A stretch of 64,000 nucleotides of DNA from Phycisphaerales bacterium (GCA_016741915.1 JACVCS010000003.1:1-64000), one strand, 5' to 3'. Positions 7,971 through 17,399 are shown, numbered from the stretch's first letter. The notes: a model not told the origin generated them from the letters alone. Numbers and translations: made by a program.

Positions 7971-9173
7971 ATGTGGGGCGGGGCGTGTCGTGATCGGTTG
8001 ATATGCTTCGGGGTTGTGAAGTTGTTGCTCTGGAAGCGTGCTTCGGCGGTGGGTGATGATCGCGGCGGGTCGTTCGACCTGGACGCGTCGGACGCGGCGT
8101 GGAGGGAGGAGATTGGCAGAGACGGCGACGACGAGGTGAAGGAGATCTGGCGCAGGAAGATGATCGCGCAATCGTCGCTGACGTCGAAGGTGGATATCGC
8201 CTGGGTGGTGATCGGCGCGGTGGTGCTACTGCCGGTGGTGCTGGTGATCGTGTGGGTGACAGAGACGTTGAAGCTGAACTCGTGGGTGGGGACGGCGGTG
8301 CTTGTGCTCTTCGCCATCTCGGCGTTTCACTTTGTACGCACGTGGGTGTTGCGGGAGAAGATCATTCGCTCGCGGATCACGCTCTTGACGTACTACCGGC
8401 GCTGCCCGCAGTGTGTGTCGCGGCTTGAGGGGCTGGTGGTCGATGAGGCGGACGGGTGCGTGAAGTGTCCGGAGTGTGCGTGCTCGTGGAAGGCTTCGCG
8501 GTTTGGTGGTGATGAGGTGATTCGCGAGCTGAGGGAATCGGTCCTGCGGTTCAAGGGGGCGGAGGTGGTGGCGGGCGAGCGGCCCGATGCGGCGGTTGAG
8601 AAGACGGTCGACCCGGTGCTAGGGCCTCTGCGGCGGTGGTTGTTGCCCGGGATGGTGGTGACCGACGCGCACGATCGCGCGGTGAAGTTGTGCCGGGCGG
8701 ATCTGATGGATGTGCCGAGTGAGCACCGCGATGCGGTTGAGCCGGTGCGGCGGGAGCGACTGTTGGAGGCGGCGGGATCGTGGAAGCGGCGATGTGCGCA
8801 CGGACTGGCGGGGACGCTGCTGTTGGCGTTCTTTGGCTGGGCTCAGTACTCGTCGCTGTCGAGGTCGTGGCAGTTGCTGCCCGGTTCGACGCTGATGGAG
8901 ATCGGCGAGAAGGCGGTGCGGATCTTCGCGTTCTTCTTGATGATGGCGCTCTACGGTTCGATGTTGTGGCGGGTGTTTGTGAGATCGAGGCCGCTGTCGA
9001 GGAAGGAGTTCGCGCGGGCGATGGTGGGCGAGGGGTTGTGCCCGTCGTGCGCGGGGAGACTCACGCGGTTGCGGCGTGATGATGAGGGTGTCGCGGGGGC
9101 GGGAGATGAGCGTGAGGCGAAGTGGGTGCAGGACTGTCCGAAGTGCCGGGCGGTTTGGGGGGTGGATTCGTGA
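7971..9173 (+). CDS. membrane protein with two zinc ribbons
   Basis: About 400 residues. Two adjacent membrane helices are visible (near 75-95 and 102-120), followed by a cytoplasmic zinc ribbon CPQC...CPEC. Two more hydrophobic segments come later, then a second ribbon CPSC...CPKC at the C-terminus. AGGGG at 7961-7965 lies five bases before the ATG at 7971. Nearby GTG 8016 is another possible start. The stop codon overlaps the GTG start of the next gene by four bases (GTGA), so the two are probably co-translated. Function unknown. Confidence 0.65.
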   Translation: MWGGACRDRLICFGVVKLLLWKRASAVGDDRGGSFDLDASDAAWREEIGRDGDDEVKEIWRRKMIAQSSLTSKVDIAWVVIGAVVLLPVVLVIVWVTETLKLNSWVGTAVLVLFAISAFHFVRTWVLREKIIRSRITLLTYYRRCPQCVSRLEGLVVDEADGCVKCPECACSWKASRFGGDEVIRELRESVLRFKGAEVVAGERPDAAVEKTVDPVLGPLRRWLLPGMVVTDAHDRAVKLCRADLMDVPSEHRDAVEPVRRERLLEAAGSWKRRCAHGLAGTLLLAFFGWAQYSSLSRSWQLLPGSTLMEIGEKAVRIFAFFLMMALYGSMLWRVFVRSRPLSRKEFARAMVGEGLCPSCAGRLTRLRRDDEGVAGAGDEREAKWVQDCPKCRAVWGVDS

Positions 9174-9769
9174 GCAGGATGCGTCGGTTGATTGTGTTCA
9201 GCGTGGTGGGTGTGAGCGTTCTGCTCACGCTGGCGTGCGCGTGGATGTGGATCATGCGGCCTCAGTGGCAGGTGCGCGGGCACTGGCCCTCGGGAACGAT
9301 TCGAACACATACTGACGGAATACGCATCATCCGCGATGAGTCGTTGTCACGGTTGTTCGTCGATGCCGAGCGCGATGTGATTCTTTATTCTGCTCCGTAT
9401 GTCACTTACAGGCGGCGTGCGGATCGCGATGCCAACCCGACGATGATGGATTGGGCCGTTCAGGACAATGAACTTTGGTCGAGGCCGTTCGGTGTTCAGG
9501 TGTTGGGCTATTCTGGCGAACGCTTTCACCAGCGAATGCGGGGCGTGCCGGTGATTCCGTGGTTCACGCACGTCACGATTGAGTTGCCTTGGTGGGTCTT
9601 GACATCGGCCTCGGCGTCGCCTTTCGGGGCCATCGCGTATGTGCAGATTCGCAAGCGGGGACGGGCCGAGCGAATAGCGCATGACGGCGCGTGCGCGTGC
9701 GGCTACTCGCGTGCGGGGCTGAAGGTCGGAGTGCCTTGTCCGGAATGTGGCTCATACGCCGCACGTTGA
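9170..9769 (+). CDS. membrane-anchored protein with C-terminal zinc ribbon
   Basis: A 199-residue product starting at GTG 9170, which overlaps the upstream stop codon. ATG 9179 is the alternative. One N-terminal membrane helix (about residues 5-25) is followed by an extracytoplasmic-like domain. A second hydrophobic stretch near 145-160 leads to a terminal ribbon CACGYSRAG...CPEC. The design, helix-domain-helix-ribbon, is the same as in the protein at 3883-4674. Translational coupling to the two-ribbon membrane protein suggests that they work together, but nothing shows the task. Confidence 0.65.
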   Translation: MSRMRRLIVFSVVGVSVLLTLACAWMWIMRPQWQVRGHWPSGTIRTHTDGIRIIRDESLSRLFVDAERDVILYSAPYVTYRRRADRDANPTMMDWAVQDNELWSRPFGVQVLGYSGERFHQRMRGVPVIPWFTHVTIELPWWVLTSASASPFGAIAYVQIRKRGRAERIAHDGACACGYSRAGLKVGVPCPECGSYAAR

Positions 9770-9878
9770 TGGCGAGAAGCACCCTTCGGCTCGGACAACG
9801 GACGCAACGGGCTGAGCGGAACGGCGCGCTCAGCAACGGTCGCTGAATGGGCGTTTGACTCTCAGCGGCATGCCGTGA

Positions 9879-11519
9879 TCAGAGTGATCGCCCTCGCCGG
9901 CGACGGGCGACAATCAGCGAGGCGAGCGCGAGGGTGGACAGAGCGCCGGGGGAGGGGATCTGGACGGTGATGAGACGGGAAGAGCCGTCGCTGAAGGCTG
10001 CGCGGAAGGCGACGATGCCTTGGTCGTTGAGCCCGGTGGCGTAGCCGCTGGTGGTGTTGCTGTTGCCGATGAAGTCGATCTGGGTAACGGTGGCGGAGGA
10101 AGCGAGGCCCGGGAGTGAAGTGGGGAGGGGCCGACCGACGAGTGCGAGGGTGACGAGCCCGCCTTGGGGGTCGTAGGCGAAGAGGGCGTTGAGTTCGGTA
10201 GACAACCCCGTGCTGCCCCCACCCATGAACGCGGCTTGACCGGCGTTGTTCAGCGCGATCTGGTCAAAGTATGTGACCGAGTTGGTGCTGAGACGAGGGC
10301 TGAAGAGTTGCAAATCAACGGCCGAACTTGATCCGATGACGGAGAGGCTTTGAACCATGCCGGAGAAGCCGGGGAGCGGATCGCCGGAACGTGCGATGAC
10401 GCGTGAGCCAAGCGTTGGGTCGGTGATGACGATCGCCTGGGCTCTGCCGGTCGGTGAACTCGACAAGCTCACGGAAGAGAGCACCTGTCCGGCGTTGTTC
10501 AGAACAACCTGATTCAACGCGATGGTGCTTGATGGGGCGGGGTGAAAGGGCGCACGGGCGGAAACGGGTTGCACGTTGCCCGTGCTTGCGGAGTACACAT
10601 AGGCGTTGTTGTCGGTGCTCAGGAAGGCGATATCGCCCTGCGCGTTCACGGACAGCGGGCCGGTGGGAACAGGGTCGGCCGTGTTTGAGCGGGCGAGGTA
10701 GAGCGGCGTGATGCCGCCGGCGAGCGTGTGGCTCCAGATGCCGGCGGCGAATTGCTGACCCGAAGCGCCCGCGGCGAGGCTTGTTGAGAAGAGCACGCGC
10801 CCGGTGGGGTCCATCGAAGCACGAACCGACGTCGAAAGCGCGTTGGATGCGAACTGCTGGGTGGTGCCCGGCGCCGGGGTGAGCCCCATGGTGGAGATCA
10901 GGGTTGTTTGTGAGCCGTCGATGCGGATCAGCGAGGTGCGGTTGAGCGAGTCGGGATCGTTGGGTGTGCGCGTGCGGAGCGGAACGACCAAACTCTGACC
11001 TTGCCCGGCGATGGTTCCAACCGGATTGGTTTGACCGGCGGCGATGGTGCCTGTGGCGGCGTCGAGGAGTTGGTTCGGGGAGAGGATGGTTTCGACCACG
11101 CCGTTGGCGTTGCGATAGATTCGAGTGCCGGCCGCGGCGTTTGAATCGATGTTGATTGAGTAGACCGTGCCGTTGGAAATCAGCGGCGAACGGCGGGAGA
11201 AACTCATCGGGCGATAGTCTGCGGAGCTTGGGTCCGGATTGAGAACGATGGCAGGCGTGATGGTGTTGCCGAGAGCGGTGTGAATGGAGCCGAACGAGGC
11301 GATCCATCGGCTGTAGGCGACGCGGCCGTCAGCATCGAGAGACGGTGCGCTGGACGGGCTCGGCAAATCGAAGAACGGGTTGGCGAGGTTCACCGGCCCG
11401 AGCTGGTTGTAGATCAGTTGCCCCTGCGCATGGGCGTGGTGCACGTTCAGCGAAGCAGCGGCGAGTGCGTTGAGCGCAAGCACGAGTGCGCGGTTTGAAG
11501 CGGAAGTCGTGAGATTCAT
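9879..11519 (-). CDS. secreted NxxGxxAF-repeat protein with PEP-CTERM-like tail
   Basis: A 546-residue exported protein. A signal peptide covers about residues 1-31, ending HHAHAQ. The body holds repeats of the NxxGxxAF type (for example LNNAGQAAFMGG and LNDQGIVAFRAAF), a beta-rich repeat family seen in secreted planctomycete proteins. The C-terminus is PSPGA, a short hydrophobic helix and ARRRRGRSL, a PEP-CTERM-like sorting signal read by exosortase systems. ATG 11519 is chosen over 11558 because it opens directly into the signal peptide. It is a close tandem paralogue of the next gene. Confidence 0.75.
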   Translation of the reverse strand: MNLTTSASNRALVLALNALAAASLNVHHAHAQGQLIYNQLGPVNLANPFFDLPSPSSAPSLDADGRVAYSRWIASFGSIHTALGNTITPAIVLNPDPSSADYRPMSFSRRSPLISNGTVYSINIDSNAAAGTRIYRNANGVVETILSPNQLLDAATGTIAAGQTNPVGTIAGQGQSLVVPLRTRTPNDPDSLNRTSLIRIDGSQTTLISTMGLTPAPGTTQQFASNALSTSVRASMDPTGRVLFSTSLAAGASGQQFAAGIWSHTLAGGITPLYLARSNTADPVPTGPLSVNAQGDIAFLSTDNNAYVYSASTGNVQPVSARAPFHPAPSSTIALNQVVLNNAGQVLSSVSLSSSPTGRAQAIVITDPTLGSRVIARSGDPLPGFSGMVQSLSVIGSSSAVDLQLFSPRLSTNSVTYFDQIALNNAGQAAFMGGGSTGLSTELNALFAYDPQGGLVTLALVGRPLPTSLPGLASSATVTQIDFIGNSNTTSGYATGLNDQGIVAFRAAFSDGSSRLITVQIPSPGALSTLALASLIVARRRRGRSL

Positions 11520-11605
11520 GGATGGAACTTTCGATCGGTGCATCGAACTGATTGGCATTCGATGGGCATGGTGTTGCGAGTTCCGACGCAGCGGATGATC
11601 TGGAA

Positions 11606-13297
11606 TCAGAGCCCGCGGCGACGTCGGGCGGCGAAGAGCGAGGCGAAAGCGAGGGTGGTCAGTGCGCCGGGCGAGGGGAGTTGCACGGTGATCAGGCGCG
11701 AAGAGCCGTCGCTGAACGAAGCGCGGAAAGCGACGAGGCCTTGGTCGTTGAGGCCGGTGGCGTGGCCGCTGGTTGTGTTCGATCCACCGATGAAGTCGAT
11801 GGAGACGATTGTCTGGTTCAGCCCGAGCTCGGGGAGTGGTTGTCCGGTGACCGCAAGAGTGGAGAGTCCGCCGAGCGGGTCGTAAGCGACGAGGGCCAAG
11901 CGAGCGAACGCGGTTCCGTCGGTGAAGTTGGCGAGGAAGACAGCCTGATTGAGGTTGTTGAAGGTGAGTGCTCCGAAGGCGATCGAGTTGAAGCCCCGCT
12001 GAGAGCTGAAGGACTCAACGCGAGCCGAATCCGTCGGAATCTGTGAGCCTACCGGCGATGGTGCACCAAAGAAAAGGGAAGCAAACCCGGGAAGGCGATC
12101 GCCCGAGCGGGCGATGACTTGCTGAGCACCGCTTTCGTGGGTGATGGTGAGGGCCGCGAGTTCTGTGCGGACGCCGTTCACGACAGAGCTAGCACCGACC
12201 AAGCTGAGGACGGCGCCGGAATCGTTGAGCAAACCTCTCGAATAGGTCAAGTTGCTCGGAATCGAGAAGGCCGCGGATGTGCTGACCTGTCGTAGGGCAC
12301 CGGTGGCGTTTGATCGCACATATTGCCCATTGGCTTGAGTCCGAAAGAGAATGTCGCCTTGGCTATTGACGGAGAGTCCTGAGTAGGCATCAGGCACCGG
12401 GTCGGTCGTGTTCGGGGTTGGGAGGTACAACGCCGTCAGGCCGCCGTCGGTGGTGTGGCCCCAGATCCCGGATGTGAACCGTGTTGTCGTTTGATAGGTG
12501 TTGAGGTACGAAGTGAAGATCACGCGACCTTGGCGATCAAGAATCGGCGTGACGGGGCGGGTAGAGAAGACGAAGCGATCGATTGAGAAGGGCTGGTTGG
12601 TCCCCGGCGCGATCGAGTCGACGAGTTGGGTGACCAGGGTGGTCTGCTGACCGTCGATACGAAAGATAGCAGGGCGGGAAATCATGGTTGTATCGTTTGG
12701 AAGCCGCGTGTCGATCACGCCGGTCAACCGATTGCCTTGCGCCGACATGTAGCCGAAGTTCTGTGCGAGCGTGTTCGCGCGGGCGCCGGTCGCGGCATCC
12801 AGGAGTTGTCCGGGGGAGATGATCGTTTCGACGCTGCGATCGGTGGATCTGTAGAGGTACGGCCCACCTGAACGAGCGCTGGCGAGGTAGACAACGCCGT
12901 CAGAGATGCGCGGTGAGCTTCTGGTTTGATCGACAACGCGGATCAACTGCCCGGTGGATGTGTACCCGCCCTCGATAACCGGGGTGATCGAGTTGATTCC
13001 CGCGAGATACGCCGAGCTGCTGCGACGGTATGCGACGGTGCCGTCGGCATCGATGCTCGGTGCGCCCCAGGCCCAAGTCTGTTCGCCCTGCGAACTCCCG
13101 GAGTTGTTGATGAGCCCGAGCTGTCGATAGACCAACTGCCCTTGCGCCACCGCCTCCTTCGGCGTGCACATCAAGCCGGCAACACACAGACCGGCCGCGA
13201 TGGTGAGTCGGCGGGCGGTTCGGAGATTTGGATGACGATCAGTCAACGCGTCCGCGTGAGAACCACGCGAACGCACCGCATTCGTGCGTGTGGGCAT
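11606..13297 (-). CDS. secreted NxxGxxAF-repeat protein, tandem paralogue
   Basis: A 563-residue exported protein with a long positively charged N-terminus before the signal helix (about 30-52, ending AVAQ). Like its downstream neighbour it opens its mature part with GQLVYRQLG and has a matching SPGQLLDAATG segment. It ends with SGHATGLNDQGLVAFRASFSDGSSRLITVQ followed by PSPGA and a hydrophobic ARRRR tail. GGGAGGA just upstream of the ATG supports the start. The pair arose by tandem duplication, with the C-terminal third most conserved. Function unknown, probably cell-surface. Confidence 0.75.
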   Translation of the reverse strand: MPTRTNAVRSRGSHADALTDRHPNLRTARRLTIAAGLCVAGLMCTPKEAVAQGQLVYRQLGLINNSGSSQGEQTWAWGAPSIDADGTVAYRRSSSAYLAGINSITPVIEGGYTSTGQLIRVVDQTRSSPRISDGVVYLASARSGGPYLYRSTDRSVETIISPGQLLDAATGARANTLAQNFGYMSAQGNRLTGVIDTRLPNDTTMISRPAIFRIDGQQTTLVTQLVDSIAPGTNQPFSIDRFVFSTRPVTPILDRQGRVIFTSYLNTYQTTTRFTSGIWGHTTDGGLTALYLPTPNTTDPVPDAYSGLSVNSQGDILFRTQANGQYVRSNATGALRQVSTSAAFSIPSNLTYSRGLLNDSGAVLSLVGASSVVNGVRTELAALTITHESGAQQVIARSGDRLPGFASLFFGAPSPVGSQIPTDSARVESFSSQRGFNSIAFGALTFNNLNQAVFLANFTDGTAFARLALVAYDPLGGLSTLAVTGQPLPELGLNQTIVSIDFIGGSNTTSGHATGLNDQGLVAFRASFSDGSSRLITVQLPSPGALTTLAFASLFAARRRRGL

Positions 13298-13653
13298 GAT
13301 GTCCTCCCATTCGAGAGCGTACCCGCAGAGTTCCCATGTTGCGAGAAGTTTCTTATGTCCATCTGTGAACTTTGGTCGTCAATATGGGCGAAACACCCTC
13401 TTGCTTTCGTGCGCAAGTTGTTTTCTGACAGCGGGTTGTGATTGCGATCGCGTGGGGTTGTCCGGGGGGCGTTGGGTGGTGGCAAAAAGAGGCGGCGGAG
13501 GGGGGCAGCGGTCTAGAATCTTCTTCCTCTCACCACGCCGCGGGTTCGCGGCGTTTCAGCTCTGCCTATGGACGGGCTGCGACGGCGGCTTTCGGATAGC
13601 CCGAAAGTCGCGGTGGTGAAACCGGCGTTGGTCTTTCATCGAGTCACCCCCAA
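13298..13653 (+). promoter_or_regulatory. intergenic leader upstream of the S1 gene, two hairpins
   Basis: This gap separates divergent genes. A TAGAAT hexamer at 13514-13519 may be a -10 box for the S1 gene. The predicted leader of about 130 nt would hold a perfect 8-bp tetraloop hairpin (ACGCCGCG-GGTT-CGCGGCGT, 13535-13554) followed by TTT. A second 7-bp hairpin lies at 13589-13607. No small ORF was accepted. The arrangement could serve attenuation or autoregulation. Confidence 0.35.
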
Positions 13654-15360
13654 ATGTCCACCCCCTCCACCCCGTCCACCCCCGAAAACACCTCCACCCA
13701 GGCTCCCGAGGCGGTGAGCCCCGCCACCGAGGCCGCGGCTCCCGCGGCTGCTGCTGCGGGCCCGAACCTCAAGGGTCTGCCCCCGATCAAGAAGGCCGAG
13801 GTCATCCGCGGCGAGGGTGAAGACGCCCCGCGCGGCAACCGGCCGGGTGGTAGTGGCGGCGGTCGTGACTTCAAGCGTGGCGATCGCGGCACTCCGCGCG
13901 ACACGCGCGAGAAGGCACCCGATACCCGCTCGACCCTGCAGGCCGTCAACGACGAGAGCAAGGGACTGATGGAGGACTTCGCTCCGGGCGAGCTGGATTC
14001 GCTGCTCGATTCGTCGAGCCCGGCGCAGAAGGCCGCGGGTGGGAAGAAGAAGGACGACGGCGCAACGGCGCGTGCGCACAGCCACGACGTTGAAGTTCGC
14101 GGGGGCAAGGCGCCCGCGGCCGTGCGCGGCCCGCGCGTGGTGCAGTCTGGGCGCGAACACCGCACGGGCAAGGTCGTCTCGGTCGGTCCGACGGACATCT
14201 TCATCGAGTTCGGTCCGAAGGAACTGGGTGTTCTGCCCCGCGCGAACTACAAGGAAGACGAAGCGCTGCCGACGCCCGGCGGCGAGATCGAAGTGGTCAT
14301 CGAGCGGTTCAGCGCCGAAGAGTCGCTGTTCATCTGCGCCCGTCCGGGCGCGGTGACGAAGGCCGCGTGGGAGATGCTCGAGGTCGGGCAGGTGATCGAG
14401 GCCCGCGTGACGGGCGTGAACAAGGGCGGCTTGGAGCTTGAGGTCTGCAACCACCGCGCCTTCATGCCGGCGGGTCAGGTCTCGCTCGACCGTATCGAGG
14501 ACCTGTCGGTCTTCGTGGGTGAGAAGTTCCCCTGCAAGATCACCAAGATCGACCGCCGCGGCATGGGCGACATCGTCCTGAGCCGTCGCGACCTGCTGGG
14601 CGAGGAGCGGAAGGCGAACGCCGAGAAGCTGAAAGAGAAGCTTGTCGAGGGCGCGATTCTTGAAGGCACGGTCCGCAAGATCATGCCCTTCGGCGCGTTT
14701 GTTGATCTGGGCGGGCTCGACGGGCTCGTGCACATCGAGAACATGACGTACGACCGCGTCACGCCGACGGAGAAGAACGTTCAGAAGTTCGTGAACGTGG
14801 GTGACAAGGTCAAGGTGCAGATCCTCAAGCTCGACCTTGAGAACAACCGCATCGCCCTGGGCATGAAGCAGCTCGCGGAAGATCCGTTCCAGACCGCGGT
14901 GAACGCGGTGACCGAGGGTGCGGACGTCACGGGCACGGTCGTCCGTCTGACCGAGTTCGGCGCGTTCGTTCAGATCGCCCCGGGCGTGGACGGCCTGCTG
15001 CACGTCAGCGAGATCAGCCGCAAGCGCATCGAAAAGCCCGAGGCGGTGCTGAAGAAGGACCAGGTGATCACCGCCCGCGTGATCAAGATCGACCCGTCGA
15101 CGCGTCGCATCAGCCTGTCGATGAAGGTGCTTGAGGCGGACACGCCCCCTGCGCCGGGCAGCCGCGAGGCGATGTTCGCCGAGAAGAAGGCCGCGAAGGA
15201 CCGCATGGCGCAGGAGCGTCTGGCGGAGATCCAGAAGGAATCCCCGGAACTCCGCCGCAAGCGCGAGCAGTTCCGCAACAAGGAACTCACCGGCGGCTTC
15301 GGCAAGAAGATCCCGGGCGATTCGGGCAACGCCTTCGGCCTCACGCTCGGTCAGCGCTGA
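13654..15360 (+). CDS. rpsA: S1 RNA-binding domain protein (ribosomal protein S1-like)
   Basis: A 568-residue protein with four S1 OB-fold domains at about 168-232, 243-312, 331-405 and 420-492. The last two carry the classic GAFVDL...GLVHIENM and GAFVQI...GLLHVSEIS motifs. Residues 1-165 are low-complexity, first Pro/Ser/Thr/Ala and then basic. The C-terminus is charged and helical. Ribosomal protein S1 usually has six domains in proteobacteria and about four in many other phyla, so this may be the true bS1 or a paralogue. No Shine-Dalgarno is visible, and a structured leader precedes it. Confidence 0.85.
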   Translation: MSTPSTPSTPENTSTQAPEAVSPATEAAAPAAAAAGPNLKGLPPIKKAEVIRGEGEDAPRGNRPGGSGGGRDFKRGDRGTPRDTREKAPDTRSTLQAVNDESKGLMEDFAPGELDSLLDSSSPAQKAAGGKKKDDGATARAHSHDVEVRGGKAPAAVRGPRVVQSGREHRTGKVVSVGPTDIFIEFGPKELGVLPRANYKEDEALPTPGGEIEVVIERFSAEESLFICARPGAVTKAAWEMLEVGQVIEARVTGVNKGGLELEVCNHRAFMPAGQVSLDRIEDLSVFVGEKFPCKITKIDRRGMGDIVLSRRDLLGEERKANAEKLKEKLVEGAILEGTVRKIMPFGAFVDLGGLDGLVHIENMTYDRVTPTEKNVQKFVNVGDKVKVQILKLDLENNRIALGMKQLAEDPFQTAVNAVTEGADVTGTVVRLTEFGAFVQIAPGVDGLLHVSEISRKRIEKPEAVLKKDQVITARVIKIDPSTRRISLSMKVLEADTPPAPGSREAMFAEKKAAKDRMAQERLAEIQKESPELRRKREQFRNKELTGGFGKKIPGDSGNAFGLTLGQR

Positions 15361-15373
15361 TCGCGCTTTGGTG

Positions 15374-15395
15374 GCCCGGCTCTCCAGAGCCGGGC
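15374..15395. repeat. perfect palindromic hairpin after the S1 gene
   Basis: A 10-bp perfect stem (GCCCGGCTCT / AGAGCCGGGC) with a 2-nt loop lies 14 bp after the S1 stop codon. No T-tract follows. It resembles the hairpin after accB and may be a REP-like element. Confidence 0.5.
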
Positions 15396-15448
15396 GCTGG
15401 ACGCCCGACTGGTCCCAAATCCGAACCGGACGATGAAGCAGTTTTTCA

Positions 15449-15482
15449 CCCGCGCCGCGAGAATCACGCGGCGCGGGTTTTT
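15449..15482 (+). terminator. intrinsic terminator of the S1 gene
   Basis: An 11-bp perfect G+C-rich stem with a 7-nt loop (15449-15477) is followed by five T. It is a textbook Rho-independent terminator for the S1 transcript. Confidence 0.9.
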
Positions 15483-15594
15483 CGTTGCGGGCTGTACTCG
15501 GTACGCTTGAGAGGGCCCGGCACTCCCATGAGTCCTTCGGTCCTTTCGACATTGATCCGCCTTGCACGTCAACCACACGCGAAGAGAGCTCGCC

Positions 15595-16119
15595 ATGACA
15601 TCGCCATCAACCGCCGACACCGCTTCACTCGTCGAACCGAAGCACCGTGAGCATGCGCTCGGCGCGCGGCTGCTGCTCAAGCGGCTTTCGCCGCTGGCGA
15701 TCGTGCCGGGGTATCAGACGGCCCTGAGCGCCGGAATGGACCTCGCGGCATGCCTGCCCGACGGTCCCTCAACGGAACTGACGGTCAACCCCGGGCAGAT
15801 CGTCAAGGTCTCCACCGGCTGGGCGATGCAGATCGAGCCGGGGTACGAAGGCCAGGTCCGCCCACGCTCGGGCCTGGCGACCAAGCACGGCCTGACGGTC
15901 GTCAACGCACCGGGCACCATCGACGCCGACTATCGCGGTGAGGTGCAGGTTGCACTGATCAACCTGGGCAAAGAGGCGGTGAAGATCACCCACGGCATGC
16001 GGATCGCCCAACTGGTGATTGCCCCGGTGATGCGTGCGCAGGTGATGGTGGTCGAAACACTGGACGAAACCCAACGCGGGGTGGGGGGGTTTGGGTCGAC
16101 GGGAGTTGAGTCGGTTTGA
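15595..16119 (+). CDS. dut: deoxyuridine 5'-triphosphate nucleotidohydrolase (dUTPase)
   Basis: dUTPase cleaves dUTP to dUMP and pyrophosphate, which keeps uracil out of DNA and supplies dTMP synthesis. The trimeric-family motifs are in order: [44 protein letters not shown], and the C-terminal [10 protein letters not shown] that closes over the active site. The 174-residue length fits, with an extra N-terminal segment of about 20 residues. ATG 15595, preceded by AGAGAG, is preferred to TTG 15562. A TACGCT hexamer at 15502-15507 may be its -10 box. Confidence 0.95.
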   Translation: MTSPSTADTASLVEPKHREHALGARLLLKRLSPLAIVPGYQTALSAGMDLAACLPDGPSTELTVNPGQIVKVSTGWAMQIEPGYEGQVRPRSGLATKHGLTVVNAPGTIDADYRGEVQVALINLGKEAVKITHGMRIAQLVIAPVMRAQVMVVETLDETQRGVGGFGSTGVESV

Positions 16120-16347
16120 AGTACGGGATAACCCTTATCAAAACCCCAAAATACACAGAAACCGGGTGGTCTTCTGATCCGAATAGATGAAGCGCAGATG
16201 GTGGTGTCGTAGAGTTACCACCTTCGCGAATGCGAGGCGGCTTGGGTGCCGCTGTTGCATCGGGGTAACGAGCGGGCGTTCTGCCAGCTTGAGCCGAATG
16301 TCGGGATACCTCACCCGAAATAGGCGGACAATGAAAGGAAACGGATC
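16120..16347 (+). promoter_or_regulatory. region upstream of pseudopilin gene, possible sigma-54 site
   Basis: No gene is seen. The segment 16243-16259 has GG (16245-16246) and GC (16257-16258) ten bases apart, with TTGCA at the -12 side, matching the sigma-54 core GG-N10-GC. The -24 side is otherwise poor. It lies about 90 bp before the pilin-like gene. rpoN is encoded in this window. Confidence 0.25.
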
Positions 16348-17370
16348 ATGAAGACCAAGAGCGCACGCGGATTCACACTGATTGAACTTTTGGTGGTGAT
16401 CGCGATCATCGCGCTGCTGGTGAGCATCCTTCTGCCGGCCTTGGGCAAGGCGAGGAAGCTGGCACGGCAGGCAAAGTGCAACATCAACATCAAGCAGTTG
16501 GGTGTTGCGATCAACAGTTTTGCGAACGACAAGAAGGAGAAGATTGGTACGCTGACCTGGAACGTGCGCCAGCCTGGAACGAACCAGGTTTTTCAAGTCG
16601 AAGCGGGAGGTACCTATACCGCGCAGTACGACTACCAGGCAGCTGTGGCGGAGATGATTGATCTGATCCGCAAGTATGCACCGAACTACCAAGACTTTCC
16701 AACGGGCATCACTGCCATGCCCTATCAGCAGTTTGGCCATCTGGCGCTTGTGCCGTACCTGACGAAGAAGTTGCCCGATCCCGTTGTGATCTGCCCGGAG
16801 GACTATGTGTCGTCAGAGTTGAGCGCCGATCCTAAGGGTACGAATCAGCGTATTCCCAGCGACTTGGCCTTGCCATTCCGCGGCTCGTATGCCTATGCGG
16901 GCGGCACATGGGCTCCCGACGTACGAGACACGAGTGCGGGTATCGGTGTTTCTCCGGTGCCGGGAGATGCAGGTCAGGTTCAGTTTTTTCCATTAACGCG
17001 AATGGGTAACCGACTGATGAGCCAGATTGTGGCTCCATCACGTAAGGCGATCATGTTCGAGGATTATAGCTGGCACACCCGATATCGTGCGACTTACTAC
17101 ACTCACCCGACGTCGAACCCGTCAATGCTGATGGGTGACGGCAGCGCGCGATCCGTCTCACGCATCGATGAAGTAAATCCCGGTGGTGTACTTTCGAAGA
17201 CGCCCGGCGGCTCTATCAAGATTCCCGCCACGGTCACTTGGGTCCCGACCGCAGGCATCACGAATCAACCGCCCTGGCCTGACAATGTCAGTACCACGCA
17301 GCCAGCTCGAATGATGTGGACAGCCGGTGGTCTTCGTGGGATTGATGTCGGAGGTGCAGAGCCGTTCTGA
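16348..17370 (+). CDS. type II secretion/pilin-like protein with prepilin N-terminus
   Basis: A 340-residue protein with a class III prepilin leader: KTKSARG followed by [28 protein letters not shown], so prepilin peptidase should cut after G8 and methylate F9. Downstream lies a large globular domain ending near [18 protein letters not shown], an H-X(n)-DG motif like that of the very numerous planctomycete pseudopilin-like (DUF1559-type) proteins. AAAGGA precedes the ATG. It appears as a single gene with its own terminator. Such proteins are membrane- or envelope-bound, and no role has been shown for this one. Confidence 0.85.
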   Translation: MKTKSARGFTLIELLVVIAIIALLVSILLPALGKARKLARQAKCNINIKQLGVAINSFANDKKEKIGTLTWNVRQPGTNQVFQVEAGGTYTAQYDYQAAVAEMIDLIRKYAPNYQDFPTGITAMPYQQFGHLALVPYLTKKLPDPVVICPEDYVSSELSADPKGTNQRIPSDLALPFRGSYAYAGGTWAPDVRDTSAGIGVSPVPGDAGQVQFFPLTRMGNRLMSQIVAPSRKAIMFEDYSWHTRYRATYYTHPTSNPSMLMGDGSARSVSRIDEVNPGGVLSKTPGGSIKIPATVTWVPTAGITNQPPWPDNVSTTQPARMMWTAGGLRGIDVGGAEPF

Positions 17371-17399
17371 TCAGCATTCGTAGAACAGGCGAATCATCG

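Noticed and set aside
13636-15576. Long open frame antisense to the S1 gene
   Set aside because: It mirrors codon bias of the well-conserved S1 gene; its translation is Arg/Leu/His-rich with no known motif.
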